Shown here: piece after piece, positions 27,814 through 36,079 of the stretch
How the letters are laid out: every line of letters starts with the position of its first letter
Numbering within the stretch: position 1 is the stretch's first letter
DNA from: Paraburkholderia solitsugae
Lineage (GTDB): Bacteria > Pseudomonadota > Gammaproteobacteria > Burkholderiales > Burkholderiaceae
Reading direction: 5' to 3'
DNA length: 64,000 nt
Assembly: GCF_013177695.1 (NCBI RefSeq)
Contig: NZ_WOEY01000044.1
Location: 1 to 64,000 of the forward strand
Program-made: the position numbers and the translations under genes
Notes under the pieces: model-generated
Databases searched by the model: none
Told to the model about the DNA's origin: nothing
What the model saw: the letters and a program-made list of their open reading frames with translations, nothing else

Positions 27814-27859
27814 TTTATACCCGGGTAAAAATGTTGTCAATAACACCCGGATAAAAATG
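27814..27859 (-). promoter_or_regulatory. Promoter of the DUF2239-carotenoid oxygenase operon with paired operators
   Basis: On the minus strand a -35 TTGACA (27840-27835) and a -10 TATAAA (27819-27814) are 15 bp apart. The self-complementary ACCCGGGT fills part of the spacer. On the plus strand ACCCGGGTAAAAATG (27819-27833) is repeated with one change, ACCCGGATAAAAATG (27845-27859), 26 bp away. This looks like two sites for a dimeric repressor flanking the -35 box. The regulator is not encoded nearby. Confidence 0.55.
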
Positions 27860-28275
27860 ATGGGATTCGAGTCGCTCCGATGCGTCTACCGTGTGCTGCG
27901 GCGGTCGGGGTCACCGCGAGTGCCGCTGCACAAACTCCGGCTTGTTGCGGCTTCTGGAAGCGGGAATAGCCGACAGTGAGCGTCGGTTTCTGCGCGTTGG
28001 AACGGCGGTTTCGGGAAGTGCGTAAGGCGGAAACGGGTCGAACAGGGACCTTCAAAGTTGGATCCGGATGCAACAGAGCCGACTTGACGTCGGCTCTGTT
28101 GTAAAGCATAGGGTTGCACTTTGTAGGTAAAGCCTATCCCTGCTCTTGATGCAAAAACATGCCTCATGTTTCAAGCTACCTGGACGACGGTCGGCCGACC
28201 TGGTAGCATCTGTCCCAGGGACGCCGTACCGTACAGCGGCTCAGACACTGGCTGGATTTGTAACTAGATAACGGT
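27860..28275. other. Non-coding region with a perfect 13-bp hairpin
   Basis: No gene is supported. At 28071-28101 the arms CAACAGAGCCGAC and GTCGGCTCTGTTG flank the loop TTGAC without a mismatch. No T-run follows on either side, so a structural RNA element, a factor-bound site or a mobile-element end are all possible. Confidence 0.4.
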
Positions 28276-28482
28276 ATGGAAAAGAAACGATTGCGGATTC
28301 GCCGGGAACCGTTGTGCCCGCCGATCGGGGCGCTGCTGCGCTACCGCGCGCGTATCGTGCGCGTCGTCGCCGAAGCGCGCGGACAACGGGCGATGATCGA
28401 ATCGCTCGACACCACGGGCCGGTCATTTATCAGCACCGTCAAGTGGAACAGCCTGCGCGAGCTCGGCGCTCAACTCTTCTGA
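28276..28482 (+). CDS. Small basic protein of unknown function
   Basis: A 68-residue protein (MEKKRLRIRREPLCPPIGAL) with a basic N-terminus and a predicted strand-rich remainder (IVRVVAEARGQRAMIESLD). The composition looks like real protein and ends in a hydrophobic LGAQLF. The ribosome-binding site is weak. I do not recognise the family. It lies about 200 bp before the GH36-like gene, apparently unrelated to it. Confidence 0.5.
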   Translation: MEKKRLRIRREPLCPPIGALLRYRARIVRVVAEARGQRAMIESLDTTGRSFISTVKWNSLRELGAQLF

Positions 28483-28690
28483 CGGACACCTCGAAGAGCG
28501 TTTGCCGGATTGCTCGATCGGCTTGACGCAGCTCGAGGTGCTGATCCGGAAGCTGCGGGTCGCAGTAAAGATCGAACCACGGGCGTCCGCTGGGTCTTAG
28601 CAGGTCCGAATATCCCAGCGGGCGGCTTGGACGCGCCACGCCATTGCCGGTACTCTATGGAAGTTGCTCCTGCTCGAGACAGGCCTCTCA

Positions 28691-30652
28691 ATGCGCGCCA
28701 ACGATACTTTGCCCACGCAAGCCGGCATGCCCATCTTCCAGACGAGGGGCGATGCCTACTCATTCGGTAACGACGCGCTCGCGTTGCGCTGGACGGTCAA
28801 GGACGAACGTGTCGCCGATTTCTCACTGATCGATTTCGCGGGGGCGCGCACGCTGCCCATCGTCGCGCCGTTCGCGCTATGGCTCGCTGACGGAAGTACC
28901 GTGGGCGTGGCCGAGTTGAGGCTCCTTGCTCCGCTGAACGAAACCACACTCGCACCCAACCCCCACGCGTCCCGCCTGGCCGAACGAATTGCCGGCCGAC
29001 GCGTGAGTGCCACCCTCGTCGACGCTCAAGGCCGTCTAAAGGTGGAATGGAGTGTGGAGCAGCGCGAAGGCTCACGATACCTACGCGAACAGCTAGCGAT
29101 TACGGCGCTTCTTCAGGACGAAGATATCGCCGTCGTTTCATTGCTGGAGGCGCGTGCTGCTGACGCGCATGCCAGCAGTGAACTGAAGGGCATGCCCGTC
29201 ATCGCGGGCAACTTCTATCTGGGCTTCGAGCTACCCCTGGCGGAAAGTCATGTGGACGGCGACAGCGTCAGCTTTACCCTGCAACGCGCGCTGCCGCTAG
29301 AAAAGAACAGGACGCTGGTCTACTCCGCCGTGGCCGGCGTAGCGCGCGACGGTCAATTGCGGCGTGACTTCGCCACCTATCTGGAACGGGAGCGGGCGCA
29401 CCCGTATCGCCCGTTTCTCCACTACAACAGTTGGGGCGACATCGGCTACCTCACGCCGTACACGCAGGAGCAGGCGCTGGAGCGCATCGAAGCAATCGGC
29501 CGCGAGTTGCATGAAGCGCGCGGCGTGCAGATCGATTCGTTTCTGTTCGACGATGGCTGGGACGACCTTAGCGGCGGCTGGCATTTCAGCAAGGATTTTC
29601 CGCATGGCTTCGTTCCGCTGCGCGACGCTGCAGCACGATACGGCGCCGCGCCCGGCGTATGGCTGTCCCCGTGGGGTGGCTACGGAGCGCCAAAGCAGGA
29701 GCGCGTGACGCGCGGCCGCGCTGCCGGATATGAGGTCATCGATGACGGACTCGCGCTCTCGGGACCGAGTTACTATCGACGCTTTCATGAAGTCGTGATG
29801 GCCTTGCTTGATGAGGACGGCGTCAACCAGTTCAAGTTCGACGGGACATGCAACGCCGACAGGGTGTTTCCAGGCAGCATCATCGATAGCGATTGGGACG
29901 CGGCGATCCATCTCATCGAGCACATCCGCGCGGTCAAACCCGATACCTTCATCAATCTCACTACAGGGACGCATCCGTCGCCGTTCTGGCTACGCTACGC
30001 AGACTCCATCTGGCGCGGTGGCAGGGACGACGATCTGGCGGGAACCGGCACCAACCGCGAGCGCTGGATCACGTACCGCGACGCGCAGACGTATCACAAC
30101 GTCGTGGTGCGCAGTCCGCTCTTCCCGCTCAACTCGCTGATGCTGCACGGCATCCTCTACGCGCAGTGCAATCCGCGCCTCAACACGGCGGCAGGCGATG
30201 ATTTCCCCAGCGAGGTGCGTTCCTACTTTGGAAGCGGCACGCAATTGCAGGAGCTGTACATTACGCCAGCGCTGCTCACCGAGTACGACTGGGATGTGCT
30301 CGCGGACGCCGCCAGATGGGCGCGCGAAAACGGCGACGTACTGCGCGACAGCCATTGGATTGGCGGAGCGCCGGACCGACAAGCGGTCTACGGTTGGGCA
30401 GCGTGGACGCAATACAAGGCGATCGTCACGCTGCGCAATCCGGACAGCCGTGCGCAACGCTTCACGCTGGATCTGCGGCGACAACTGGAGTTGCCGGCTG
30501 CGGCGGCGGGGCGATTCGATTCACGTAGCATTTGGCGTGAAGGGGCCTCCGATATTCCAGCTTTGCTAGACGCTGATGTGCCGCAGGAAGTCCAGCTGGC
30601 GCCGTTCGAAGTGCTCACGCTGGAATTGTTGCCGGTCGTTGAAACGGCGTAG
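28691..30652 (+). CDS. GH36-like alpha-galactosidase family protein
   Basis: A 653-residue protein. The N-terminal beta-domain extends to about residue 230; a TIM-barrel follows with FDDGWDDLSGGWHFSKDFPHG, VWLSPWGGYG and the likely nucleophile Asp in QFKFDGTCNAD. The second acidic motif is SIWRGGRDDDLAGTG, and a C-terminal beta-domain closes it. These are clan GH-D (GH27/36) features. It may release alpha-galactosyl or related residues. No signal peptide is seen. An in-frame TTG nine codons upstream is an alternative start. It is convergent with a GH35 beta-galactosidase, which suggests joint use of galactose-containing glycans. Confidence 0.85.
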   Translation: MRANDTLPTQAGMPIFQTRGDAYSFGNDALALRWTVKDERVADFSLIDFAGARTLPIVAPFALWLADGSTVGVAELRLLAPLNETTLAPNPHASRLAERIAGRRVSATLVDAQGRLKVEWSVEQREGSRYLREQLAITALLQDEDIAVVSLLEARAADAHASSELKGMPVIAGNFYLGFELPLAESHVDGDSVSFTLQRALPLEKNRTLVYSAVAGVARDGQLRRDFATYLERERAHPYRPFLHYNSWGDIGYLTPYTQEQALERIEAIGRELHEARGVQIDSFLFDDGWDDLSGGWHFSKDFPHGFVPLRDAAARYGAAPGVWLSPWGGYGAPKQERVTRGRAAGYEVIDDGLALSGPSYYRRFHEVVMALLDEDGVNQFKFDGTCNADRVFPGSIIDSDWDAAIHLIEHIRAVKPDTFINLTTGTHPSPFWLRYADSIWRGGRDDDLAGTGTNRERWITYRDAQTYHNVVVRSPLFPLNSLMLHGILYAQCNPRLNTAAGDDFPSEVRSYFGSGTQLQELYITPALLTEYDWDVLADAARWARENGDVLRDSHWIGGAPDRQAVYGWAAWTQYKAIVTLRNPDSRAQRFTLDLRRQLELPAAAAGRFDSRSIWREGASDIPALLDADVPQEVQLAPFEVLTLELLPVVETA

Positions 30653-30699
30653 TGAAGTGGATGTGGCCGCATGCCTGCCATCGGCCCGCGGGGTTCGCG

Positions 30700-32556
30700 C
30701 TAAGACAACGTATCCGCCAGTTCAACCGGCGTCGCTTTGGTCTGGTGCAAGTCGAAGATAAGCACCTCGTTGTCACCTTGCGCGAGCCACGGGGCAGGGC
30801 AATACAAGCGCCTTTGCGGACCGATATTCCAGTAGCGTCCGAGATTGTGCCCGTTGACCCAGACGGCGCCCTTGGTCCAGTTGCTCATGTCGAGCCAGGT
30901 GTCACCGACTTCTTCCAGCAGCAAGCTGGCCTTGAAAAACAGCCCTGGCTTTAGCGGGTTCGTGCAGCTTCCCTTCAGGTTGGCGATAAACGTCTCATCC
31001 ATCGGCAGCAGGAAGACTTCCCAGCCCTTGAGCATGGAGAACGACCCATCGGCGATTTTCACCCTGACCGGGTCGAGCAGTCCTTTGCGGTCGACGAGCG
31101 CGGGGCCGAAGTTGACCCGCCCCATGCCCTCCACGAAGATCTCTAACGATACCGGGCCACCCGGGTTCGACTCGGGCTTCCGCAACGGCAAAGGAAGGGC
31201 GAGCGGCGCGCGATGCATCACTTGGAGCGGCTGCGCGTACTCCTGTGATATTTGTGTCCTCGACACGCCGCCCGCGTAGTGTTCGTCGACGAAAACGGTC
31301 GCATAGTCATGAACACTGCTGATATCCAGCACACCGCTCGCATACTCTTGCAACTGCTTGCGGTACAGCACGAAGCCAAACGCCTGGCCATAACTTTCAA
31401 AGGACTGTGGTTCGATGCTCTGTTCGCGCGGCAGCGCCGTGGGCAGGTTGTCCCAGATCGACGCGTAGAGCGTTGGCATCAAGGCATCAATGCTCGTGCA
31501 TTCGAGCGTGGCGATGGCGTCAGGTATATCGGGCAACGGCTCAGGCAGGTAGCTGCCGATGATGTCGCGGTACTTCATGTACTTCGGCGTCGCCACGCCT
31601 TGCTCGCTGATTGGCGCCGAATAGTCGTAGCTTGTGATGTCGGGCTGATAGTTACCTGAATCATCCACGTTCGCGCCGGCATAAAAACCAAAGCTCGTGC
31701 CGCCGTGAATGACATACAGATTGAACGACCGCTTCGACTGCATGAACGCGGTCAAGATTTGCGAGAGGTCGTAGTTCACCCCTGCGAAACCCGGTTCGCC
31801 CCAGTGAGTGAGCCAACCTGGGTACACCTCACCGGCGATCGCGGGCACCGCGGGGAATTTCCGGCGGACCGTCGCGATTTGTGCCACGTCGCCATTGCTC
31901 AAGGCAATCGCACCGCCGGTTACCGTGGTGCGATTGCGTTCGAGTTGCGGGAGGCCGTCTTCGGTGTAGAACGGACCGGTTACGCCTCCTTTGAGCCAAA
32001 GCTGCCTGAGCTCTTCGAGGTAAGCAGGATTGCTCGCGTACGAACCGAATTCATTCTCGATCTGGATCATCAGGATCGGTCCGCCGTGATGGATCAGCAA
32101 CGGCTTGATACGCGGGACCAGTTCCTCGATGTAGCGAGCCACCGCCGCCATGTAGCGTGCATCGGTGGCCGAGTCGGTCCTCAACTGGACGTTCGGATCG
32201 CTCAACAGGTAGGAGGGGAGGCCGCCAAGATCCCATTCGGCGCAGACGTAAGGCCCGGGGCGCAGCAGCACCCACATCCCCTCGGACTGACACAGCCGGA
32301 TGAAGGCCTCGATATCGCGGTTGCCGCTGTGGAAATCGAACACGCCCGGACGCGTCTCGTGGTAATTCCACATGATGTACAGGGCGATGCAGTTCATCCC
32401 CATCGCCTTGGCCATCCTGATTCGATGTTGCCAATACTCACGCGGGATGCGGGCCGGGTGCATCTCGCCGCTGCGAATCTGGAACGGCTCGCCGTCGAGC
32501 AGGAAGTCTTCGCCGTTAGGGCTGAACGAGAAGGTGTGGCGGCGTTCGAGGTTCAC
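30700..32556 (-). CDS. GH35 beta-galactosidase
   Basis: A 618-residue protein with the GH35 barrel first: GEMHPARIPREYWQHRIRMA, IMWNYHETRPGVFDF and LLRPGPYVCAEWDLGGLP. The proposed acid/base Glu is in MIQIENEFGSY and the nucleophile Glu in AIAGEVYPGWLTHWGE. C-terminal jelly-roll domains end with NWTKGAVWVNGHNLGRYW. No signal peptide, so probably cytosolic. The start is unclear: no ATG lies near the conserved N-terminus, so the GTG at 32556 is chosen, and a TTG at 32601 would add 15 residues. Likely substrate is beta-galactosides. Confidence 0.92.
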   Translation of the reverse strand: MNLERRHTFSFSPNGEDFLLDGEPFQIRSGEMHPARIPREYWQHRIRMAKAMGMNCIALYIMWNYHETRPGVFDFHSGNRDIEAFIRLCQSEGMWVLLRPGPYVCAEWDLGGLPSYLLSDPNVQLRTDSATDARYMAAVARYIEELVPRIKPLLIHHGGPILMIQIENEFGSYASNPAYLEELRQLWLKGGVTGPFYTEDGLPQLERNRTTVTGGAIALSNGDVAQIATVRRKFPAVPAIAGEVYPGWLTHWGEPGFAGVNYDLSQILTAFMQSKRSFNLYVIHGGTSFGFYAGANVDDSGNYQPDITSYDYSAPISEQGVATPKYMKYRDIIGSYLPEPLPDIPDAIATLECTSIDALMPTLYASIWDNLPTALPREQSIEPQSFESYGQAFGFVLYRKQLQEYASGVLDISSVHDYATVFVDEHYAGGVSRTQISQEYAQPLQVMHRAPLALPLPLRKPESNPGGPVSLEIFVEGMGRVNFGPALVDRKGLLDPVRVKIADGSFSMLKGWEVFLLPMDETFIANLKGSCTNPLKPGLFFKASLLLEEVGDTWLDMSNWTKGAVWVNGHNLGRYWNIGPQRRLYCPAPWLAQGDNEVLIFDLHQTKATPVELADTLS

Positions 32557-32880
32557 GATGCACTCACACTTTGGCGCCTGAGGCGCGGTTGAACAGCGCA
32601 AATCTTCGAACTGAAGAATGGGGCGACCGCTTACTTACTACGAGCTTTCGTTCGGTCGACCAGCCAGACCCCTTGCGACACCAAACCAACGGCCACCCTT
32701 TATCAGCGCAGTTATATAGGTGGTATGCGCGCTGGACGGCTTGCTCGTGGATTTCTCGCGCCCTAACCTGAATCTAACATTCAGCGGTCCTTCGAACAGT
32801 TTCCTGGACCGGCCATCTCATGCAATCCATACATCGACGAACTCCCGATTTCGGAAGTCGAAGGTCCTATTGGAGAAGAC
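32557..32880. promoter_or_regulatory. Intergenic region with a short inverted repeat
   Basis: No gene is supported between the divergent GH35 and reductase genes. CTGAAT at 32768-32773 and ATTCAG at 32779-32784 form a 6-bp inverted repeat with a 5-bp spacer, about 97 bp before the reductase start. It could be an operator; no regulator is adjacent. Confidence 0.3.
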
Positions 32881-33570
32881 ATGCACGACAACCTCCTCCC
32901 GGTCATCATCACACGGAAATGGCAACTTGCCGAGAGTTACCATGCCGTTGAACTTCAAACCAGATCTCGATCGGAGCTTCCATCGTTTGACGATGGCGCT
33001 TGCGTCACACTTGTTCACGACAACGTCATCTGCAAGGAGAGAATATATCCCCTGTGCGGTTCTACGTCTCAGCCGCGGGCCTATGTCATCGCTGTGAGAC
33101 AGGATGATGGCAGAACGGACACAGCAACAGCCGACATCTCATTGAGTCAAGGAGATGAGGCGTTCATCGTAACGCCACGGAGTCCTACCGTTGTTTTAGA
33201 CGATCGCACACGATCGATACTTTTTGCTGGAGGCGTTGGCGCCGCATCGATCGCGGGAATCGCGAATCGGCTTGCCTCGGCAGGTCAAAAATTCGAGCTG
33301 CACAACTTCGCTCGATCACCTGAACGTGCAGTCTTTCGGGAAGAACTCGACGCACTTAAAAGCGAGGGTGGGGTCCATCACCATTTTGGCTTGAATGCGG
33401 ACCGATTGGAGCAGACAACGTCTCACGCGATGAGCCCGGCTCATGCGAACACGCAGATCTACTGCAGTGGCCCCCCCGCATTTATGGATCTCATCGAGCG
33501 CCAGGCTCGCGACTGGGTGTATCCGGCGAATATCCACAAAATTGTCTTAGGTGACAGAAAAAATTCATAG
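32881..33570 (+). CDS. Truncated VanB-like flavin reductase without its iron-sulfur domain
   Basis: A 229-residue protein resembling the flavin- and NAD-binding part of phthalate/vanillate dioxygenase reductases: LFAGGVGAASIAGIANRLASAG, FELHNFARSPERAVFREEL and IYCSGPPAFMDLIERQA. Intact members are about 315 residues and end in a plant-type [2Fe-2S] domain, which is missing here. The flavin motif usually read as RQYS is RIYPLCG. The start has GGAGAAGAC upstream, so it is translated. It is either a decaying gene or a reductase that uses a separate ferredoxin; none is adjacent. The region is less GC-rich than its surroundings. Confidence 0.6.
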   Translation: MHDNLLPVIITRKWQLAESYHAVELQTRSRSELPSFDDGACVTLVHDNVICKERIYPLCGSTSQPRAYVIAVRQDDGRTDTATADISLSQGDEAFIVTPRSPTVVLDDRTRSILFAGGVGAASIAGIANRLASAGQKFELHNFARSPERAVFREELDALKSEGGVHHHFGLNADRLEQTTSHAMSPAHANTQIYCSGPPAFMDLIERQARDWVYPANIHKIVLGDRKNS

Positions 33571-33755
33571 TCGCGTCGTTTTCAAGGTGCGCGTCGAGCG
33601 TCGCGAAGCCGGTTTCACTCGTGGTATCTGCCGCATCGCGTGCGTTGACCAGCACCTCCGCGTTGTCATACATCCTGATGTGAGGCAGTTTGCAGGTCCG
33701 GCATGATGACATCGCACGGATCGACAGCTCACGCAAAACCAAAAAACGGAGCCGC

Positions 33756-33784
33756 TTGACAATCTATCTATGAGTAGATATAGT
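33756..33784 (+). promoter_or_regulatory. TetR promoter with operator in the spacer
   Basis: TTGACA (33756-33761) and TATAGT (33779-33784) are 17 bp apart, close to sigma-70 consensus. The operator CTATCT-N6-AGATAT (33764-33781) lies in the spacer, so bound repressor would block RNA polymerase. The -10 ends only 7 bp before the ATG at 33792, so the mRNA may be almost leaderless. Confidence 0.7.
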
Positions 33785-33791
33785 TCGACCC

Positions 33792-34358
33792 ATGGAAACG
33801 ACAACAACAGTGCGCGAACAGATCCTCGACCACGCAATCACGCTCATCATGCTGCGTGGTTACAACGGGTTTAGCTACCGTGATCTGTCCAGTCTGGTTG
33901 GCGTAAAGACCTCGAGCATCCATTACTACTTTCCGTCGAAAGACGATCTGGTTCTGGAAGCGGTCAACGAGTACAGCAAGGAAGTACTCAACGCCATCCA
34001 CGCAATCGACGCTTCGTTGCCGGCCGACGCAAAGCTCAGCAAGTACGGAAAGCTGTTTGGCAGGACCTTGGGTAACGGCGACCAGATCTGCCTGTGCGGC
34101 ATGCTCGCTGCCGATATCGGGTCGCTGCCCGATAACATCCGGCAAGCAGTGCAGGCTTTTTTTAAGGCTAACGAAAGCTGGCTGGCCAAGGTTCTGGCGC
34201 AAGGCGCGCAGGAACATACGCTGGCGGTGAACGGCAAACCGGAAAACGCGGCGCGCGCCCTCTATGCGGCTTTTCAGGGCAGTGTGCTGGCGAGTCGGCT
34301 GTTTCACACCAAGGCTCGACTGGAAGATGTCGAGGCCTCGGTGAGGATTGCGCGATAA
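33792..34358 (+). CDS. TetR-family repressor of the ohr unit
   Basis: A 188-residue TetR protein. The HTH is at residues 8-50 (REQILDHAITLIMLRGYNGF and VGVKTSSIHYYFPSKDDLV). The C-terminal effector domain contains a Cys pair in DQICLCGMLAADIG, which could sense peroxide or electrophiles (inference). It is followed by an Ohr gene and an esterase on the same strand. Three copies of CTATCT-N6-AGATA(G/T) lie in its own promoter, after its stop and before ohr, which strongly suggests that it represses itself and ohr. Ohr genes are more often controlled by the MarR-type OhrR, so this pairing is less usual. Confidence 0.88.
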   Translation: METTTTVREQILDHAITLIMLRGYNGFSYRDLSSLVGVKTSSIHYYFPSKDDLVLEAVNEYSKEVLNAIHAIDASLPADAKLSKYGKLFGRTLGNGDQICLCGMLAADIGSLPDNIRQAVQAFFKANESWLAKVLAQGAQEHTLAVNGKPENAARALYAAFQGSVLASRLFHTKARLEDVEASVRIAR

Positions 34359-34397
34359 CGCAGTCGATATGAGGTGGTGAGCCACCTCTTTGTTTGG

Positions 34398-34433
34398 CCC
34401 CCTCGTCTATCTCTGAGTAGATAGACGAGGGGG
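34398..34433. terminator. Perfect 15-bp inverted repeat: terminator-like hairpin containing an operator
   Basis: The arms CCCCCTCGTCTATCT and AGATAGACGAGGGGG flank CTGAGT without a mismatch. The centre is a full copy of the TetR operator CTATCT-N6-AGATAG (34407-34424). As RNA it forms a very stable stem after the tetR stop, though without a long T-run. It may both end the tetR transcript and bind the repressor. Confidence 0.65.
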
Positions 34434-34473
34434 TGGATGTGATGTCGAATCATCTGTTTTTTTACGGTTTAAT

Positions 34474-34491
34474 CTATCTAGTAGTAGATAG
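34474..34491 (+). promoter_or_regulatory. TetR operator upstream of ohr
   Basis: CTATCT-AGTAGT-AGATAG is a perfect inverted repeat with 6-bp arms, 39 bp before the ohr ATG at 34530. It matches the copies at 33764-33781 and 34407-34424 in arms and spacing. Confidence 0.7.
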
Positions 34492-34529
34492 CAAGCCTGA
34501 TTACTGTCCTCTTTTAAAGGAGTTTCACC

Positions 34530-34955
34530 ATGTCACTCGAAAAAGTTCTCTACCGCGCCCATGCTCACGCTACCGGCGGCCGCGACGGCCGTGCTGTCGT
34601 CCCCGCTGGCAATCTCGACTTCAAGCTGACCACGCCCAGGGAGTTGGGCGGTGCGGGCGGCGAAGGCGCTAATCCCGAACAGCTGTTTGCCGCCGGCTAC
34701 AGCGCCTGCTTCCTCGGCGCGATGAAGTTCGTGGCAGCGCGTGACAAGGTCGCTATCCCCGCGGACGTCTCGATTGACGGCAGCGTCGGCATCGGCGCGA
34801 TCCCGAACGGCTTCGGTATCGAAGTCGAACTGAAGATCTCCCTGCCCGGCATGGCACGCGAAGCGGCCCAGGCACTGGTCGACAAGGCGCACATCGTCTG
34901 CCCGTACTCGAACGCCACCCGCGGCAACATCGACGTCACGCTCACGATCGTTTAA
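34530..34955 (+). CDS. ohr: Organic hydroperoxide resistance protein (Ohr)
   Basis: A 141-residue Ohr/OsmC-family thiol peroxidase. The reactive Cys pair is C60 ([14 protein letters not shown]) and C124 ([13 protein letters not shown]). The N-terminus ([20 protein letters not shown]) is typical of the Ohr branch rather than OsmC. It reduces organic hydroperoxides in the cytoplasm. AAAGGAG precedes the ATG. It lies between the TetR gene and an exported esterase; the esterase starts 34 bp downstream, so the two are probably co-transcribed. Confidence 0.93.
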   Translation: MSLEKVLYRAHAHATGGRDGRAVVPAGNLDFKLTTPRELGGAGGEGANPEQLFAAGYSACFLGAMKFVAARDKVAIPADVSIDGSVGIGAIPNGFGIEVELKISLPGMAREAAQALVDKAHIVCPYSNATRGNIDVTLTIV

Positions 34956-34989
34956 CCACGCGTCCAACCGGCTCACAGAGGAACAAACC

Positions 34990-36018
34990 ATGAAGACCTT
35001 CAAACCGTTGCTGCTCGCCACCGTTCTTGCAGTCAGTTCCACGCTCGCCATTGCCGCAGGCCCGGCAACACCGGCATCGCCCGATCTGGTGACCAGTCAG
35101 TTCCTGAAAGCGCTGAACAGCGGCACGGGACCGGCAATCAACACGATGACACCGGCCCAGGCGCGCCAGGTGTTGATCGGCGCGCAGAACAGCGTCAAGG
35201 TGGATCTGTCCGGCATTGATGTGTCGAACAAGACCATCGAGCAGGACGGTATCACCGTGCCGATCACGATCGTGCGGCCGCAAGGCGCAACGGGCACGTT
35301 GCCGGTCTTCATGTTCTTCCACGGCGGCGGCTGGATCCTTGGGGACTTCCAGACCCACGAGCGGTTGGTGCGCGACCTCGTCGTGCAATCCGGGGCAGTG
35401 GCGGTGTTTGTCAATTACACGCCGTCGCCCGAAGCGCGTTACCCCGTGGCGATCAACCAGGCGTATGCGGCCACAAAGTGGGTCGCGGAACATGGTAATG
35501 AAATCGGCGTGGACGGCAGCCGCCTCGCGGTAGTGGGCAACAGCGTCGGCGGCAACATGGCCGCGGTCGTCTCCCTGATGGCGAAGAACAGGCAGGGCCC
35601 CGCAATTCGCTTTCAAGGCTTGATGTGGCCGGTGACGGACAACAATTTCAACGACGGCTCGTACAACGCCTATCCGGAAGGTCATTTCCTGACCCGGCCG
35701 ATGATGAAGTGGTTCTGGGATGCTTACACAAAGGATCCGAAGCAGCGTAACGAGATTTACGCTTCACCGCTGCGTGCTTCGACGGATCAGCTGAAGGGTC
35801 TGCCGCCGGCGCTGATCCAGGTAGCGCAGTCCGACGTGCTGCGCGATGAAGGTGAGGCCTATGGTCGCAAACTCGACGCTGCGGGCGATGAAGTTACCAC
35901 TGTCCGCTACAACGGTACGATCCACGACTTTGGCCTGCTTAATGCGCTCGCTGGCGACGCGCCAACCAAAGCCGCAACCAGGCAGCTTGCCAACGAGTTG
36001 CAGGCGCGTCTGAAGTAA
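34990..36018 (+). CDS. Exported alpha/beta-hydrolase of the hormone-sensitive-lipase type
   Basis: A 342-residue protein with a Sec signal peptide (MKTFKPLLLATVLAVSSTLA, cleavage near AIAAG). The oxyanion motif HGGGW is at 111-115, the nucleophile S185 in VVGNSVGGNMAA, a likely acid in QSDVLRDEG, and the His in GTIHDFGLL. It is probably a periplasmic carboxylesterase. It is the last gene of the Ohr unit and shares its TetR operator, so it may remove a lipid- or ester-derived toxic product (inference). Confidence 0.88.
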   Translation: MKTFKPLLLATVLAVSSTLAIAAGPATPASPDLVTSQFLKALNSGTGPAINTMTPAQARQVLIGAQNSVKVDLSGIDVSNKTIEQDGITVPITIVRPQGATGTLPVFMFFHGGGWILGDFQTHERLVRDLVVQSGAVAVFVNYTPSPEARYPVAINQAYAATKWVAEHGNEIGVDGSRLAVVGNSVGGNMAAVVSLMAKNRQGPAIRFQGLMWPVTDNNFNDGSYNAYPEGHFLTRPMMKWFWDAYTKDPKQRNEIYASPLRASTDQLKGLPPALIQVAQSDVLRDEGEAYGRKLDAAGDEVTTVRYNGTIHDFGLLNALAGDAPTKAATRQLANELQARLK

Positions 36019-36033
36019 GCCGTGCAAAGTTGA

Positions 36034-36070
36034 CTGCGGCGCCTCCCTACTGGCGGAGGGGCGCCCGCAG
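36034..36070. terminator. Imperfect hairpin between convergent genes
   Basis: The sequences CTGCGGCGCCTCC and GGAGGGGCGCCCGCAG can pair, with three bulged bases, around CTACTGGC. The position between the convergent esterase and LuxR genes fits a bidirectional terminator. Confidence 0.45.
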
Positions 36071-36079
36071 CACCTTGCT

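Noticed and set aside
33491..33742. A minus-strand frame with SCRTCKLPHIRMYDNAEV, considered as a separate small gene or as the lost iron-sulfur domain of the reductase
   Set aside because: It runs opposite to the reductase, does not show the Cys spacing of a [2Fe-2S] domain, and has no ribosome-binding site.
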